From Burkholderia pseudomultivorans (GTDB taxonomy: Bacteria > Pseudomonadota > Gammaproteobacteria > Burkholderiales > Burkholderiaceae): 64,000 nucleotides of DNA. The first letter of the stretch is position 1; each line of letters starts with the position of its first letter. Location of the stretch: positions 1,488,001 to 1,552,000 of the forward strand of contig NZ_CP013378.1 in NCBI RefSeq assembly GCF_001718415.1. The letters run 5' to 3'. Of this stretch, positions 26,004 through 36,302 are shown piece after piece. Below the pieces are notes generated by a model, which had not been told where the DNA came from, made no database searches, and saw nothing but the letters and a program-made list of their open reading frames with translations. The position numbers and the translations under genes were made by a program.

Positions 26004-26831
26004 ATGGCAATCGTCAAAGTCAAGCCGACATCGCCGGGTCGCCGCGCGATGGTCAAGATCGTCAACAAGGACCTGCACAAGGGCAAGCCGCACGCTGCGC
26101 TGCTCGACACGCAGAGCTCCAAGGCCGGTCGCAACAACAACGGTCGCATCACGACGCGTCACCAGGGTGGTGGTCACAAGCAGCACTACCGCGTGATCGA
26201 TTTCCGTCGCACGAAGGACGGCATCCCGGCGAAGGTCGAGCGTCTCGAGTACGACCCGAACCGCAGCGCGAACATCGCGCTGGTTCTGTACGCCGACGGC
26301 GAGCGCCGCTACATCATCGCGCCGAAGGGCGTGACGGTTGGCCAGCAGCTCATGTCGGGTTCGGAAGCGCCGATCCGCGCAGGCAACACGCTGCCGATCC
26401 GCAACATTCCGGTCGGTACGACGATCCACTGCATCGAGATGCTGCCGGGCAAGGGCGCGCAAATGGCGCGTTCGGCCGGTACGTCGGCCATGCTGCTCGC
26501 ACGTGAAGGCGTGTACGCGCAGGTTCGTCTGCGCTCGGGCGAAATCCGCCGCGTGCATATCGAATGCCGTGCAACGATCGGTGAAGTCGGCAACGAAGAG
26601 CACAGCCTGCGCCAGATCGGCAAGGCCGGTGCGAATCGCTGGCGCGGTATCCGTCCGACGGTGCGTGGCGTGGCAATGAACCCGATCGACCACCCGCACG
26701 GTGGTGGTGAGGGCCGTACCGCAGCGGGCCGCGACCCGGTGAGCCCGTGGGGCACGCCGACGAAGGGCTTCCGTACGCGTCGCAACAAGCGCACGACGAC
26801 GATGATCGTCCAGCGCCGTCACAAGCGTTAA
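26004..26831 (+). CDS. rplB: 50S ribosomal protein L2
   Basis: A 275-residue protein needed for subunit association and peptidyl transfer. The conserved histidine of HPHGGGEGR falls at residue 232. [17 protein letters not shown] is present near residue 50, and the basic tail [18 protein letters not shown] closes the chain. Confidence 0.98.
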   Translation: MAIVKVKPTSPGRRAMVKIVNKDLHKGKPHAALLDTQSSKAGRNNNGRITTRHQGGGHKQHYRVIDFRRTKDGIPAKVERLEYDPNRSANIALVLYADGERRYIIAPKGVTVGQQLMSGSEAPIRAGNTLPIRNIPVGTTIHCIEMLPGKGAQMARSAGTSAMLLAREGVYAQVRLRSGEIRRVHIECRATIGEVGNEEHSLRQIGKAGANRWRGIRPTVRGVAMNPIDHPHGGGEGRTAAGRDPVSPWGTPTKGFRTRRNKRTTTMIVQRRHKR

Positions 26832-26841
26832 GGAGTAGGCA

Positions 26842-27117
26842 ATGGCACGTTCTGTTAAAAAAGGTCCGTTCTGCGACGCCCATTTGCTGAAGAAAGTTGA
26901 GGCGGCTGCAGCTTCGCGTGACAAGAAGCCGATCAAGACCTGGTCGCGTCGCTCGACGATCCTCCCGGATTTCATCGGTCTGACGATCGCCGTTCACAAC
27001 GGCCGTCAACACGTTCCGGTGTACATCTCGGAAAACATGGTCGGCCACAAGCTTGGCGAGTTCGCACTGACCCGTACGTTCAAGGGTCACGCGGCCGACA
27101 AGAAGGCCAAGAAATAA
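26842..27117 (+). CDS. rpsS: 30S ribosomal protein S19
   Basis: A 91-residue protein of the 30S head that contacts S13 and the A-site tRNA region. [18 protein letters not shown] opens the protein, and [20 protein letters not shown] is the family signature. AAGGAGTAG precedes the ATG. Confidence 0.98.
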
Positions 27118-27129
27118 GGGGCTATCAAG

Positions 27130-27459
27130 ATGGAAGTGAAAGCAATTCATCGCGGTGCCCGCATCTCGGCGCAAAAGACGCGCCTTGTGGCTGACCAGAT
27201 CCGCGGTTTGCCGGTCGACAAGGCGCTGAACGTTCTGACGTTCTCGCCGAAGAAGGCGGCTGGCATCGTGAAGAAGGTCGTGCTGTCGGCGATCGCGAAT
27301 GCGGAGCACAACGAAGGCGCCGATATCGACGAGCTCAAGATCAAGAGCATCTACGTCGACAAGGCTGCATCGCTCAAGCGGTTCACCGCGCGCGCCAAGG
27401 GCCGCGGCAACCGCATTGAGAAGCAATCCTGTCACATCACTGTGACGGTCGGGAATTAA
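27130..27459 (+). CDS. rplV: 50S ribosomal protein L22
   Basis: A 109-residue protein with a beta-hairpin lining the exit tunnel, where macrolide-resistance changes occur in other bacteria. The hairpin reads [20 protein letters not shown] (about 78-97) without an evident insertion or deletion. It is the usual short form. Confidence 0.97.
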
Positions 27460-27470
27460 GGAGCCATACG

Positions 27471-28271
27471 ATGGGACAGAAAATTCATCCGACTGGCTTC
27501 CGCCTGGCTGTCAGCCGCAATTGGGCTTCGCGCTGGTACGCGAACAACAACAATTTCGCGGCGATGCTGCAGGAAGACATCGGTGTTCGTGAGTACCTGA
27601 AGAAGAAGCTGAAGAACGCTTCGGTCGGTCGCGTCGTCATCGAGCGTCCGGCCAAGAATGCGCGCATCACGATTTTCAGCTCGCGTCCGGGCGTCGTCAT
27701 CGGCAAGAAGGGTGAGGACATCGAACAGCTGAAGACGGAACTGCAACGCCGCATGGGCGTGCCGGTTCACGTCAACATCGAAGAGATCCGCAAGCCGGAA
27801 ACCGATGCTCAGCTGATCGCCGACTCGATCACGCAACAGCTCGAGCGCCGGATCATGTTCCGTCGCGCGATGAAGCGTGCGATGCAGAACGCGATGCGTC
27901 TGGGTGCCCAGGGCATCAAGATCATGAGCGCGGGCCGTCTGAACGGTATCGAAATCGCGCGTACGGAGTGGTATCGCGAAGGTCGCGTGCCGCTTCACAC
28001 GCTGCGTGCCGATATCGACTACGCGACCTCGGAAGCGAAGACGACCTACGGGATCATCGGCGTCAAGGTGTGGGTGTACAAGGGCGATACCCTTGGCCGC
28101 AACGACGCGCCGGTGGTGGAAGAAGTAGCCGAAGACAAGCGTCCGCGTCGCAATGCGCGTCCGGGCGACCGTCGTCCGCGCCGTGACGGCGAAGGCGGCG
28201 CTCCGGGTGCTCGTCGTGGCGCACCGCGCCGTGGCGCCGGCAAGCCGGAAGACGGCAAGACTGGAGAATAA
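27471..28271 (+). CDS. rpsC: 30S ribosomal protein S3 with charged C-terminal tail
   Basis: A 266-residue protein at the mRNA entry tunnel. The KH domain ([14 protein letters not shown], about 64-77) and the C-terminal S3 domain ([20 protein letters not shown]) are complete. It exceeds the E. coli protein by about 33 residues because of a disordered tail from about residue 217 that is rich in R, G, P and D ([20 protein letters not shown]). The tail probably reaches the solvent side near the mRNA entry; its role is unknown to me. Confidence 0.97.
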   Translation: MGQKIHPTGFRLAVSRNWASRWYANNNNFAAMLQEDIGVREYLKKKLKNASVGRVVIERPAKNARITIFSSRPGVVIGKKGEDIEQLKTELQRRMGVPVHVNIEEIRKPETDAQLIADSITQQLERRIMFRRAMKRAMQNAMRLGAQGIKIMSAGRLNGIEIARTEWYREGRVPLHTLRADIDYATSEAKTTYGIIGVKVWVYKGDTLGRNDAPVVEEVAEDKRPRRNARPGDRRPRRDGEGGAPGARRGAPRRGAGKPEDGKTGE

Positions 28272-28273
28272 CG

Positions 28274-28690
28274 ATGCTGCAACCGAAACGCAGGAAGTAT
28301 CGCAAAGAGCAGAAGGGTCGTAACACCGGCAAGGCGACGCGCGGCAACGCCGTGTCGTTCGGTGAATTCGGCCTGAAGGCGATCGGTCGCGGTCGTTTGA
28401 CCGCACGTCAGATTGAAGCGGCGCGTCGTGCCATGACGCGTCACATCAAGCGCGGCGGCCGCATCTGGATTCGCATTTTCCCGGACAAGCCGATTTCGCA
28501 GAAGCCGGCCGAAGTACGTATGGGTAACGGTAAGGGTAACCCGGAGTACTACGTGGCCGAGATTCAGCCGGGCAAGATGCTGTACGAAATGGACGGCGTA
28601 TCCGAAGAACTGGCACGTGAAGCGTTCCGTCTGGCTGCAGCGAAGCTGCCGATCCAGACCACGTTCATCGTGCGCCAGCTCGGCGCCTAA
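28274..28690 (+). CDS. rplP: 50S ribosomal protein L16
   Basis: A 138-residue protein that organises the A-site tRNA elbow contact. The N-terminus [16 protein letters not shown] and the [19 protein letters not shown] segment are typical. Arg81 of the E. coli protein, the RoxA/YcfD hydroxylation site, lies in the region [17 protein letters not shown], which is conserved. It starts two bases after rpsC. Confidence 0.97.
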   Translation: MLQPKRRKYRKEQKGRNTGKATRGNAVSFGEFGLKAIGRGRLTARQIEAARRAMTRHIKRGGRIWIRIFPDKPISQKPAEVRMGNGKGNPEYYVAEIQPGKMLYEMDGVSEELAREAFRLAAAKLPIQTTFIVRQLGA

Positions 28691-28699
28691 GGAGAAAAC

Positions 28700-28894
28700 A
28701 TGAAGGCTTCCGAACTTCTCCAGAAAGACCAGGCCGCGCTCAATAAAGAGCTGGCGGACCTGCTGAAGGCGCAATTCGGCCTGCGCATGCAACTCGCGAC
28801 CCAGCAGCTCACGAACACGAGCCAGCTGAAGAAGGTTCGTCGCGACATCGCACGTGTGCGGACCGTCATGACTCAGAAGGCGAACCAGAAATGA
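28700..28894 (+). CDS. rpmC: 50S ribosomal protein L29
   Basis: A 64-residue, two-helix protein beside L23 at the tunnel exit. [20 protein letters not shown] and the [10 protein letters not shown] segment are the family core. AAGGAGAAAAC precedes the ATG. Its last four bases overlap rpsQ. Confidence 0.96.
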
Positions 28895-29163
28895 ACGATA
28901 GCGTGAAAACCTCGCTGAAGCGGACGCTGGTCGGTCGGGTCGTCAGCAACAAGATGGACAAGACCGTCACCGTGCTGGTCGAGCACCGCGTCAAGCACCC
29001 GATCTACGGCAAGTATGTCGTGCGTTCGAAGAAGTACCACGCGCACGATGAAGCGAACACCTACAACGAAGGCGATCTCGTCGAAATCCAGGAAACCCGT
29101 CCTGTTTCGAAGACGAAGGCCTGGTCGGTGGCGCGTCTCGTCGAGGCAGCCCGCGTCATCTAA
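28891..29163 (+). CDS. rpsQ: 30S ribosomal protein S17
   Basis: A 90-residue OB-fold primary 16S rRNA-binding protein. [20 protein letters not shown] is the signature start, and the end [18 protein letters not shown] is normal. It ends the S10 operon; a gap of 309 bases with a promoter follows. Confidence 0.97.
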
Positions 29164-29472
29164 GCGGGCAGAGCAGTAGAAGTAACAGGCACTTCTCCAC
29201 GAAGTGCTTGAAATCGCAAAGTTTTTGCTTGCGGGACCAGGATTATTTGTTATAATCCTGGTCTTCCCTCTTTATGGGAGCCCCGTCGCGGGCGAAGTTG
29301 GTGGGGGAAGCGGACAGGCGCCAGCCTGCTCCGAAAGATTCACCGAATTGCGATGGCGGGTTTCGTTTGCCGTCGCTGCTGTTCCAACCCAAGCAGCCGA
29401 TTGGCTGACGGGACCAAGACTGACCGAATGCATCATGGTGGTGCATCCGGATTAAGTTGGGAAAGACAAACC
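29164..29472 (+). promoter_or_regulatory. S10-spc inter-operon region with palindromic promoter
   Basis: The gap has no gene. At 29192-29210 a small hairpin (GCACTTC with GAAGTGC) follows rpsQ. A sigma-70 promoter TTGCGG (29229-29234), 16-bp spacer, TATAAT (29251-29256), with TG in extended -10 position (TGT before TATAAT), drives rplN onwards. A perfect 12-bp inverted repeat, GACCAGGATTAT (29235-29246) and ATAATCCTGGTC (29252-29263), overlaps the spacer and the -10 box. The repeat could be an operator or a hairpin ending the S10 transcript; there is no strict T-run after it. Confidence 0.7.
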
Positions 29473-29841
29473 ATGATCCAGACCGAATCTCGGCTTGAAG
29501 TGGCCGACAACACGGGTGCGCGTGAAGTCATGTGCATCAAGGTGCTCGGCGGCTCGAAGCGTCGTTATGCCAGCATTGGCGACATCATCAAGGTGAGCGT
29601 CAAAGAGGCAACGCCGCGCGGGCGTGTGAAGAAAGGCGAAATCTACAACGCCGTGGTGGTCCGCACCGCCAAGGGCGTGCGCCGTCAAGACGGCTCGCTG
29701 ATCAAGTTCGACGGCAACGCCGCTGTGCTTTTGAATAACAAGCTCGAGCCAATCGGCACCCGTATCTTCGGGCCGGTCACGCGTGAGCTGCGTAGCGAAC
29801 GATTCATGAAGATCGTTTCGCTGGCGCCGGAAGTGCTGTAA
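29473..29841 (+). CDS. rplN: 50S ribosomal protein L14
   Basis: A 122-residue interface protein, binding site for the silencing factor Rsf[21 protein letters not shown] is the canonical start at 29473; upstream in-frame sequence belongs to the leader. [20 protein letters not shown] follows. It is the first gene of the spc cluster here. Confidence 0.97.
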   Translation: MIQTESRLEVADNTGAREVMCIKVLGGSKRRYASIGDIIKVSVKEATPRGRVKKGEIYNAVVVRTAKGVRRQDGSLIKFDGNAAVLLNNKLEPIGTRIFGPVTRELRSERFMKIVSLAPEVL

Positions 29842-29850
29842 GGAGTCGCG

Positions 29851-30159
29851 ATGAACAAGATTCGCAAAGGTGACGAAGTCATCGTCATCGCAGGCAAGGA
29901 CAAGGGCAAGCGCGGTGTCGTGCTGGCAGTCGCCGCCGACCGCGTGACGGTTGAAGGTATCAACCTCGTCAAGAAGCACGTCAAGCCGAACCCGATGAAG
30001 GGTACGACGGGTGGCGTGGAAGCGAAGACGATGCCCCTCCACATTTCGAACGTCGCAGTTGTCGACGCGAACGGCAAGGCGTCGCGTGTTGGCATCAAGG
30101 TCGAGGAAGGCAAGAAGGTTCGCTTCCTGAAGACGACCGGTGCTGTACTGAGCGCCTGA
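29851..30159 (+). CDS. rplX: 50S ribosomal protein L24
   Basis: A 102-residue assembly initiator of the 50S subunit. A KOW motif ([20 protein letters not shown]) lies near the N-terminus, and [16 protein letters not shown] is the family loop. It lies ten bases after rplN with AAGGAG upstream. Confidence 0.97.
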
Positions 30160-30175
30160 CGCAGCGGAGTAAAAA

Positions 30176-30715
30176 ATGGCTCGTTTTCAAGAGTTTTACA
30201 AAGAAAAGGTTGTGCCCGGTCTGATCGAGAAGTTCGGTTACAAGTCGATCATGGAAGTGCCGCGCCTCACCAAGATCACCCTGAACATGGGTCTTGGCGA
30301 AGCCGTCGCTGACAAGAAGGTGATCGAGCACGCCGTCGGCGATCTGGCGAAGATCGCAGGTCAGAAGCCGGTCGTGACGAAGGCCCGCAAGGCAATCGCA
30401 GGCTTCAAGATTCGCGAAGGCTACCCGGTCGGTGCGATGGTGACGCTGCGTGGCCAGGCGATGTACGAATTCCTCGACCGTTTCGTGACGGTTGCGCTGC
30501 CCCGCGTGCGCGACTTCCGCGGCGTGTCGGGTCGTGCGTTCGATGGCCGTGGCAACTACAACATCGGTGTGAAAGAGCAGATCATTTTCCCCGAAATCGA
30601 TTACGACAAGATCGACGCGCTGCGTGGGCTGAACATCAGCATCACGACGACCGCGAAGACCGACGACGAAGCAAAGGCACTGCTCGCCAGCTTCAAGTTC
30701 CCGTTCAGAAACTGA
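30176..30715 (+). CDS. rplE: 50S ribosomal protein L5
   Basis: A 179-residue central-protuberance protein that binds 5S rRNA and touches the P-site t[22 protein letters not shown] and [18 protein letters not shown] are conserved, as is the C-terminal [19 protein letters not shown]. Length is that of the E. coli protein. Confidence 0.98.
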   Translation: MARFQEFYKEKVVPGLIEKFGYKSIMEVPRLTKITLNMGLGEAVADKKVIEHAVGDLAKIAGQKPVVTKARKAIAGFKIREGYPVGAMVTLRGQAMYEFLDRFVTVALPRVRDFRGVSGRAFDGRGNYNIGVKEQIIFPEIDYDKIDALRGLNISITTTAKTDDEAKALLASFKFPFRN

Positions 30716-30722
30716 GGTTACC

Positions 30723-31028
30723 GTGGCTAAACTGGCACTGATCGAACGTGAAAAGAAGCGCGCCCGCCTGGTCGCGAAGTTCGCAGCAAAGCGCGAAGCG
30801 CTGAAGGCGATCATCGAAGACCAAAGCAAGTCGGAAGAAGAGCGCTACGAAGCACGCCTGGAGCTGCAGCAACTGCCCCGCAACGCAAACCCGACCCGCC
30901 AGCGCAACCGCTGCGCGATCACGGGCCGCCCGCGTGGCACGTTCCGCAAATTCGGCCTCGCGCGCAACAAGATTCGTGAAATCGCATTCCGTGGCGAGAT
31001 TCCTGGCCTGACCAAGGCGAGCTGGTAA
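30723..31028 (+). CDS. rpsN: 30S ribosomal protein S14 (zinc-free type)
   Basis: A 101-residue protein of the 30S head. Only one cysteine is present ([11 protein letters not shown]), so this is the long C-minus paralogue that binds no zinc. The start at 30723 is GTG, eight bases after rplE. No zinc-type copy is seen in the window. Confidence 0.96.
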   Translation: MAKLALIEREKKRARLVAKFAAKREALKAIIEDQSKSEEERYEARLELQQLPRNANPTRQRNRCAITGRPRGTFRKFGLARNKIREIAFRGEIPGLTKASW

Positions 31029-31042
31029 TAGGAGAAACGTAA

Positions 31043-31438
31043 ATGAGCATGAGTGATCCTATCGCCGATATGCTGACTCGCATCCGCAACGCGCAGATGG
31101 TCGAGAAGGTATCGGTCGCGATGCCCTCGTCGAAGGTCAAGGTTGCAATCGCACAAGTCCTGAAGGACGAAGGTTATATCGACGACTTCGCGGTGAAGAG
31201 CGAAGGCGCGAAGGCAGAGCTGAACATCGCGCTGAAGTACTACGCCGGCCGTCCGGTCATCGAACGCCTCGAGCGCGTGTCGAAGCCGGGCCTGCGCGTG
31301 TACCGCGGCCGCAACGACATTCCGCAGGTCATGAACGGCCTCGGTGTGGCAATCGTGTCGACGCCGAAGGGCGTGATGACCGACCGCAAGGCGCGCGCTA
31401 CGGGCGTCGGCGGCGAAGTCATCTGCTACGTCGCTTAA
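31043..31438 (+). CDS. rpsH: 30S ribosomal protein S8
   Basis: A 131-residue protein binding 16S rRNA helix 21. [18 protein letters not shown] matches the family start, so I keep the first ATG at 31043, which follows AGGAGAAACG. The C-terminus [10 protein letters not shown] is typical. In E. coli S8 represses the spc operon by binding the rplE leader. Confidence 0.97.
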   Translation: MSMSDPIADMLTRIRNAQMVEKVSVAMPSSKVKVAIAQVLKDEGYIDDFAVKSEGAKAELNIALKYYAGRPVIERLERVSKPGLRVYRGRNDIPQVMNGLGVAIVSTPKGVMTDRKARATGVGGEVICYVA

Positions 31439-31456
31439 CCGAAAGGAGAGAGAAAC

Positions 31457-31987
31457 ATGTCTCGAGTAGGTAAGAGCCCGATCGCGCTGCAAGGCGCGGA
31501 AGTCAAGCTGGCCGACGGTACGATTACCGTCAAGGGCCCGCTGGGCACGATCACGCAAGCGGTCAACCCGCTCGTGAAGGTGGCGAACAACGACGGCACG
31601 CTGAATCTGTCGCCGGCGGACGAAAGCCGCGAAGCAAATGCAATGTCGGGCACGATGCGCGCGATCATCGCGAATGCCGTGCACGGCGTGACCAAGGGTT
31701 TCGAGCGCAAGCTGACGCTGGTTGGCGTCGGTTATCGTGCGCAAGCGCAAGGCGACAAGCTGAACCTGTCGCTGGGTTTCTCGCACCCGGTGGTGCACCA
31801 GATGCCGGAAGGCGTCAAGGCAGAAACCCCGACGCAAACCGAAATCGTGATCAAGGGGATCAACAAGCAACAAGTCGGTCAAGTGGCTGCGGAAGTCCGC
31901 GGTTACCGTCCGCCGGAGCCGTACAAGGGCAAGGGCGTGCGCTATTCCGACGAGGTTGTGATCCTCAAAGAAACGAAGAAGAAGTAA
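31457..31987 (+). CDS. rplF: 50S ribosomal protein L6
   Basis: A 176-residue protein near the GTPase centre and sarcin-ricin loop. [18 protein letters not shown] opens it, and the C-terminal half carries [31 protein letters not shown] precedes the ATG. Confidence 0.98.
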   Translation: MSRVGKSPIALQGAEVKLADGTITVKGPLGTITQAVNPLVKVANNDGTLNLSPADESREANAMSGTMRAIIANAVHGVTKGFERKLTLVGVGYRAQAQGDKLNLSLGFSHPVVHQMPEGVKAETPTQTEIVIKGINKQQVGQVAAEVRGYRPPEPYKGKGVRYSDEVVILKETKKK

Positions 31988-31999
31988 GGGTGCGCAATC

Positions 32000-32365
32000 A
32001 TGGATAAGACTCAATCTCGCCTGCGCCGCGCTCGCCAGACGCGTATCAAGATCGCCGAACTGCAGGTCGCGCGTCTCGCCGTGCATCGCACGAACACGCA
32101 CATCTACGCTCAAGTGTTTTCGCCGTGCGGCACCAAGGTGCTGGCAAGCGCGTCGACGCTGGAAGCCGAAGTGCGTGCAGAGCTCGCAGACAAGTCGGGC
32201 AAGGGTGGCAACGTCGCCGCCGCGACGCTGATCGGCAAGCGTATTGCCGAGAAGGCCAAGGCCGCCGGCATCGAATCCGTCGCCTTCGACCGCTCGGGCT
32301 TCCGCTACCACGGCCGCGTGAAGGCGCTGGCTGAGGCAGCTCGTGAAGCTGGGCTCAAGTTCTAA
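32000..32365 (+). CDS. rplR: 50S ribosomal protein L18
   Basis: A 121-residue 5S rRNA-binding protein. The basic N-terminus ([16 protein letters not shown]) and the C-terminal [20 protein letters not shown] are the family marks. It works with L5 in loading 5S rRNA. Confidence 0.97.
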   Translation: MDKTQSRLRRARQTRIKIAELQVARLAVHRTNTHIYAQVFSPCGTKVLASASTLEAEVRAELADKSGKGGNVAAATLIGKRIAEKAKAAGIESVAFDRSGFRYHGRVKALAEAAREAGLKF

Positions 32366-32379
32366 GGAAGGAATTCGTC

Positions 32380-32898
32380 ATGGCAAAGATGCAAGCGAAA
32401 GTTCAGGCTGACGAGCGCGACGACGGCCTTCGCGAAAAGATGATTTCGGTCAACCGCGTGACCAAGGTCGTGAAGGGTGGCCGTATTCTCGGCTTCGCCG
32501 CACTGACCGTGGTCGGCGACGGTGATGGCCGCGTCGGTATGGGCAAGGGCAAGGCGAAGGAAGTGCCGGTCGCTGTCCAGAAGGCAATGGAACAAGCACG
32601 CCGCAACATGTTCAAGGTGCCGCTGAAGAACGGCACGCTGCAGCACGAAGTGCACGGCAAGCACGGCGCATCGTCGGTCCTCCTCGCTCCGGCGAAGGAC
32701 GGTACGGGCGTGATCGCCGGCGGCCCGATGCGCGCAGTGTTCGACGTGATGGGCGTTCAGAACGTCGTGGCGAAGAGCCACGGTTCGACGAACCCGTACA
32801 ACCTCGTCCGTGCGACGCTGGACGGCCTGCGCAAGCAGTCCACCCCGGCAGACATCGCGGCGAAGCGCGGCAAGTCCGTCGAAGAAATTTTGGGCTAA
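32380..32898 (+). CDS. rpsE: 30S ribosomal protein S5
   Basis: A 172-residue decoding-fidelity protein at the mRNA entry. The spectinomycin-site loop is in [20 protein letters not shown] (about residues 24-43) and looks wild type. [19 protein letters not shown] and the C-terminal fold are intact. Confidence 0.98.
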   Translation: MAKMQAKVQADERDDGLREKMISVNRVTKVVKGGRILGFAALTVVGDGDGRVGMGKGKAKEVPVAVQKAMEQARRNMFKVPLKNGTLQHEVHGKHGASSVLLAPAKDGTGVIAGGPMRAVFDVMGVQNVVAKSHGSTNPYNLVRATLDGLRKQSTPADIAAKRGKSVEEILG

Positions 32899-32913
32899 GC
32901 CCGGGTGGTCACC

Positions 32914-33096
32914 ATGTCTGAAAAAACTGTCAAGGTTCAGCTCGTGAAGAGCCTGATCGGGACCCGCGAATCGCACCGCGCGACCGTGCGTGGCCTGGGC
33001 CTGCGCCGACTCAACTCGGTCAGCGAGCTGCAGGACACGCCGGCGGTCCGCGGCATGATCAACAAGGTCTCGTACCTCGTTAAGGTCATCGCGTAA
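32914..33096 (+). CDS. rpmD: 50S ribosomal protein L30
   Basis: A 60-residue small protein, [20 protein letters not shown] with the usual GLRRLNSV turn. I take the ATG at 32914 (MSEKTVK), because the in-frame GTG at 32905 sits in the ribosome-site region. It lies 15 bases after rpsE. Confidence 0.95.
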
Positions 33097-33122
33097 GCGG
33101 CCCTACGGATCAAGGAGTTGAT

Positions 33123-33557
33123 ATGGAATTGAATAACCTGAAGCCGGCAGAAGGCGCGAAGCACGCCAAGCGTCGCGTCGGCCGTGGCATCGGTTCGGGC
33201 CTCGGCAAGACGGCTGGCCGTGGTCACAAGGGTCAGAAATCGCGTTCGGGCGGCTTTCACAAGGTCGGCTTCGAAGGCGGTCAGATGCCGCTGCAACGTC
33301 GTCTGCCGAAGCGCGGCTTCACGTCGCTGACGAAGGAATTCGTCGGTGAAGTGCGCCTGGGCGACCTCGAGAAGCTGCCTGTCGATGAAATCGATCTGCT
33401 CGCACTGAAGCAAGCCGGCCTGGTCGGCGAGCTGACGAAGAGCGCAAAGATCATCGCCACGGGCGAACTGAAGCGCAAGATCGTCGTGAAGGGTCTCGGC
33501 GCCACCAAGGGTGCGCGCGCTGCGATCGAAGCGGCTGGCGGTTCGTTCGCCGAGTGA
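33123..33557 (+). CDS. rplO: 50S ribosomal protein L15
   Basis: A 144-residue late-assembly protein. The N-terminal extension [20 protein letters not shown] is glycine- and arginine-rich, as in the family, and [15 protein letters not shown] follows. AAGGAG precedes the ATG. secY follows after 42 bases. Confidence 0.98.
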   Translation: MELNNLKPAEGAKHAKRRVGRGIGSGLGKTAGRGHKGQKSRSGGFHKVGFEGGQMPLQRRLPKRGFTSLTKEFVGEVRLGDLEKLPVDEIDLLALKQAGLVGELTKSAKIIATGELKRKIVVKGLGATKGARAAIEAAGGSFAE

Positions 33558-33599
33558 CACGCGTAGCGCGTCGTCACTTGCATTCATCGGAGAAGGTAC

Positions 33600-34949
33600 T
33601 TGGCTAACAGCCCGAGTCTTGCAAAACCCGGTCGAAGCACGGCGAAATTCGGCGATCTGCGCCGGCGAGCGATGTTCCTGCTCCTGGCGCTGATCGTCTA
33701 TCGCATCGGCGCGCACATCCCCGTGCCGGGCATCGATCCGGATCAACTGGCTAAGCTGTTCCAGAGCCAGGCGGGCGGCATCCTGGGCATGTTCAACATG
33801 TTCTCGGGTGGCGCACTGTCCCGCTTCACGATCTTCGCGCTGGGGATCATGCCGTACATCTCGGCGTCGATCATCATGCAGCTGCTGGCGATCGTATCGC
33901 CGCAGCTGGAAGCGCTGAAGAAGGAAGGGCAGGCAGGGCAGCGGAAGATCACGCAGTACACGCGGTATTTCACCGTGGTGCTCGCGACCTTCCAGGCATT
34001 CGGTATCGCGGCCGCGCTGGAAAACCAGCCTGGTCTCGTGATCGATCCCGGCATGCTGTTCCGGCTGACGACGGTCGTGACGCTGGTCACCGGCACGATG
34101 TTCCTGATGTGGCTCGGCGAGCAGATCACCGAGCGGGGTCTGGGCAACGGTATCTCGATCATCATCTTCGGCGGGATCGCAGCAGGGTTCCCGAATGCCG
34201 TCGGTGGGTTGTTCGAGCTGGTGCGTACGGGTTCGATGAGCATCATTTCGGCGATCATCATCGTCGTTCTGATTGCCGCGGTGACTTACCTGGTCGTGTT
34301 CATCGAACGCGGTCAGCGCAAGATCCTCGTGAACTACGCGAAACGCCAGGTCGGCAACAAGATCTACGGCGGGCAGTCTTCCCACCTGCCGCTGAAGCTG
34401 AACATGTCGGGCGTGATTCCGCCGATCTTCGCATCGTCGATCATCCTGTTCCCGGCAACGATCCTCGGCTGGTTCAGCACGGGTCAGCCGTCGGGAAGCT
34501 GGATCTCCAACACGTTGCATAACGTCGCGGAGGCGCTGAAGCCGGGCCAGCCGGTCTATGTGCTGCTGTACACGCTGGCAATCGTGTTTTTCTGCTTCTT
34601 CTACACCGCACTGGTGTTCAACAGCAGGGAAACTGCGGACAACCTGAAGAAGAGCGGCGCGTTTGTTCCGGGCATCCGTCCGGGCGATCAGACCGCACGA
34701 TATATCGACCGCATCCTCACGCGTCTGACGCTGGCCGGTGCGATCTACATCGTCTTCGTGTGTCTGCTGCCGGAATTCCTGGTGCTGCGCTGGAACGTGC
34801 CGTTTTATTTTGGTGGAACGTCGCTGCTGATCATTGTCGTCGTCACGATGGACTTCATGGCGCAGGTGCAGTCGTACGTTATGTCGCAACAGTATGAGTC
34901 GCTGCTCAAGAAGGCCAACTTCAAGGGCGGCAACATCCCAATGCGTTAA
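33600..34949 (+). CDS. secY: Preprotein translocase subunit SecY
   Basis: A 449-residue channel protein of SecYEG. Ten membrane spans can be traced, beginning at about residue 22 ([20 protein letters not shown]). The plug and lateral-gate region includes [21 protein letters not shown], and the cytoplasmic loop [21 protein letters not shown] contacts SecA and the ribosome. The start at 33600 is TTG, five bases after GGAGAAGG; it gives the family N-terminus [12 protein letters not shown]. Use of TTG may lower its translation relative to the ribosomal genes. Confidence 0.97.
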   Translation: MANSPSLAKPGRSTAKFGDLRRRAMFLLLALIVYRIGAHIPVPGIDPDQLAKLFQSQAGGILGMFNMFSGGALSRFTIFALGIMPYISASIIMQLLAIVSPQLEALKKEGQAGQRKITQYTRYFTVVLATFQAFGIAAALENQPGLVIDPGMLFRLTTVVTLVTGTMFLMWLGEQITERGLGNGISIIIFGGIAAGFPNAVGGLFELVRTGSMSIISAIIIVVLIAAVTYLVVFIERGQRKILVNYAKRQVGNKIYGGQSSHLPLKLNMSGVIPPIFASSIILFPATILGWFSTGQPSGSWISNTLHNVAEALKPGQPVYVLLYTLAIVFFCFFYTALVFNSRETADNLKKSGAFVPGIRPGDQTARYIDRILTRLTLAGAIYIVFVCLLPEFLVLRWNVPFYFGGTSLLIIVVVTMDFMAQVQSYVMSQQYESLLKKANFKGGNIPMR

Positions 34950-34958
34950 AAAGGACTT

Positions 34959-35177
34959 ATGGCCAAGGACGATGTAATCCAGATGCAGGGCGAGGTGATC
35001 GAAAACCTCCCGAATGCGACCTTCCGCGTGAAGCTGGAAAACGGCCATGTCGTGTTGGGGCATATCTCCGGAAAGATGCGGATGCACTACATCCGCATTC
35101 TCCCGGGCGACAAGGTGACGGTTGAATTGACGCCTTACGATCTGTCTCGTGCGCGGATCGTGTTCCGGGCGAAGTGA
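34959..35177 (+). CDS. infA: Translation initiation factor IF-1
   Basis: A 72-residue single OB-fold protein that blocks the A site during initiation. [20 protein letters not shown] and [20 protein letters not shown] are the family core. It sits between secY and rpmJ. Some Burkholderia carry a second, divergent IF-1 elsewhere; none is in this window. Confidence 0.97.
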   Translation: MAKDDVIQMQGEVIENLPNATFRVKLENGHVVLGHISGKMRMHYIRILPGDKVTVELTPYDLSRARIVFRAK

Positions 35178-35197
35178 TTTGAAAAAAGGGTATTATC

Positions 35198-35314
35198 ATG
35201 AAAGTGATGGCATCGGTTAAGCGCATTTGCCGCAATTGCAAGATCATCAAGCGCAAAGGCGTCGTTCGCGTGATCTGCAGCTCGGATCCGCGCCACAAGC
35301 AGCGCCAAGGCTGA
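35198..35314 (+). CDS. rpmJ: 50S ribosomal protein L36 (zinc type)
   Basis: A 38-residue protein, short enough to be missed by gene finders. Zinc ligands C11, C14, C27 and H33 are all present ([23 protein letters not shown]). The ATG at 35198 follows AAAAAAGGG. It ends 38 bases before rpsM, as in most proteobacteria. Confidence 0.96.
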
Positions 35315-35352
35315 CCGCGCGTTTGTTTGCGCTTTTTGTTTGAGGAAAAACA

Positions 35353-35718
35353 ATGGCTCGTATCGCAGGGGTTAACATCCCGAATCACCAGCATACCGAG
35401 ATCGGCCTGACGGCTATCTTCGGTATCGGCCGCACCCGTTCGCGCAGCATCTGCGTGGCAGCTGGCGTCGATTTTTCGAAGAAGGTCAAGGATCTGACCG
35501 ACGCAGACCTGGAAAAGCTGCGTGAAGAAGTGGGCAAGTTTGTCGTCGAAGGCGATCTGCGCCGTGAAGTGACGATGAACATCAAGCGCCTGATGGACCT
35601 CGGTTGCTACCGCGGCGTTCGTCATCGCAAGGGCCTGCCGATGCGCGGTCAGCGTACGCGTACGAACGCACGTACTCGCAAGGGTCCGCGTCGTGCAGCG
35701 CAAGCGCTGAAGAAGTAA
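35353..35718 (+). CDS. rpsM: 30S ribosomal protein S13
   Basis: A 121-residue protein at the subunit interface that contacts L5 and P-site t[23 protein letters not shown] opens the helix-two-turns-helix fold, and the tail reads [20 protein letters not shown]. It is the first gene of the alpha cluster. Confidence 0.98.
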   Translation: MARIAGVNIPNHQHTEIGLTAIFGIGRTRSRSICVAAGVDFSKKVKDLTDADLEKLREEVGKFVVEGDLRREVTMNIKRLMDLGCYRGVRHRKGLPMRGQRTRTNARTRKGPRRAAQALKK

Positions 35719-35746
35719 GCGGAACTGACAGTTACAGGAAAACGTA

Positions 35747-36148
35747 ATGGCTAAGGCTTCGAACACCGCGGCGCAACGCGTTCGCAAGAAGGTTAAGAAG
35801 AACGTCGCTGAAGGCGTGGTTCACGTTCACGCGTCGTTCAACAACACGATCATCACGATCACCGATCGCCAAGGCAACGCACTGGCATGGGCGACGTCGG
35901 GCGGCCAGGGCTTCAAGGGCTCGCGCAAATCGACGCCGTTCGCTGCTCAGGTTGCTGCCGAGTCGGCTGGCCGCGTCGCGATGGAATACGGCGTGAAGAA
36001 TCTGGAAGTGCGGATCAAGGGCCCGGGCCCGGGTCGCGAGTCGGCAGTGCGCGCACTGCACGGCCTCGGCATCAAGATCACCGCGATTTCGGACGTCACC
36101 CCGATTCCGCACAACGGCTGCCGTCCGCCGAAGCGTCGTCGTATCTGA
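35747..36148 (+). CDS. rpsK: 30S ribosomal protein S11
   Basis: A 133-residue platform protein. [20 protein letters not shown] and the C-terminal [18 protein letters not shown] are diagnostic. It lies 28 bases after rpsM. Confidence 0.98.
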
Positions 36149-36302
36149 GGATGTGCTGGCACGTTCGTGCTGGCACATTGCCTGTCGCCGCGCAGCGTCG
36201 ACGGGCGTTGCTTTTTTGATTGACTAAGCCCACCGTTCGCCCCAAAGGGCGCGAACTAGCGCGGATCCCGATCCGCGTGACTGATTGATAAAGGAATGCA
36301 AC

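Noticed and set aside
36155..36178. Direct repeat GTGCTGGCAC twice after rpsK as a mobile-element scar
   Set aside because: The two copies are 4 bases apart and part of one imperfect palindrome; a local RNA structure is more likely.
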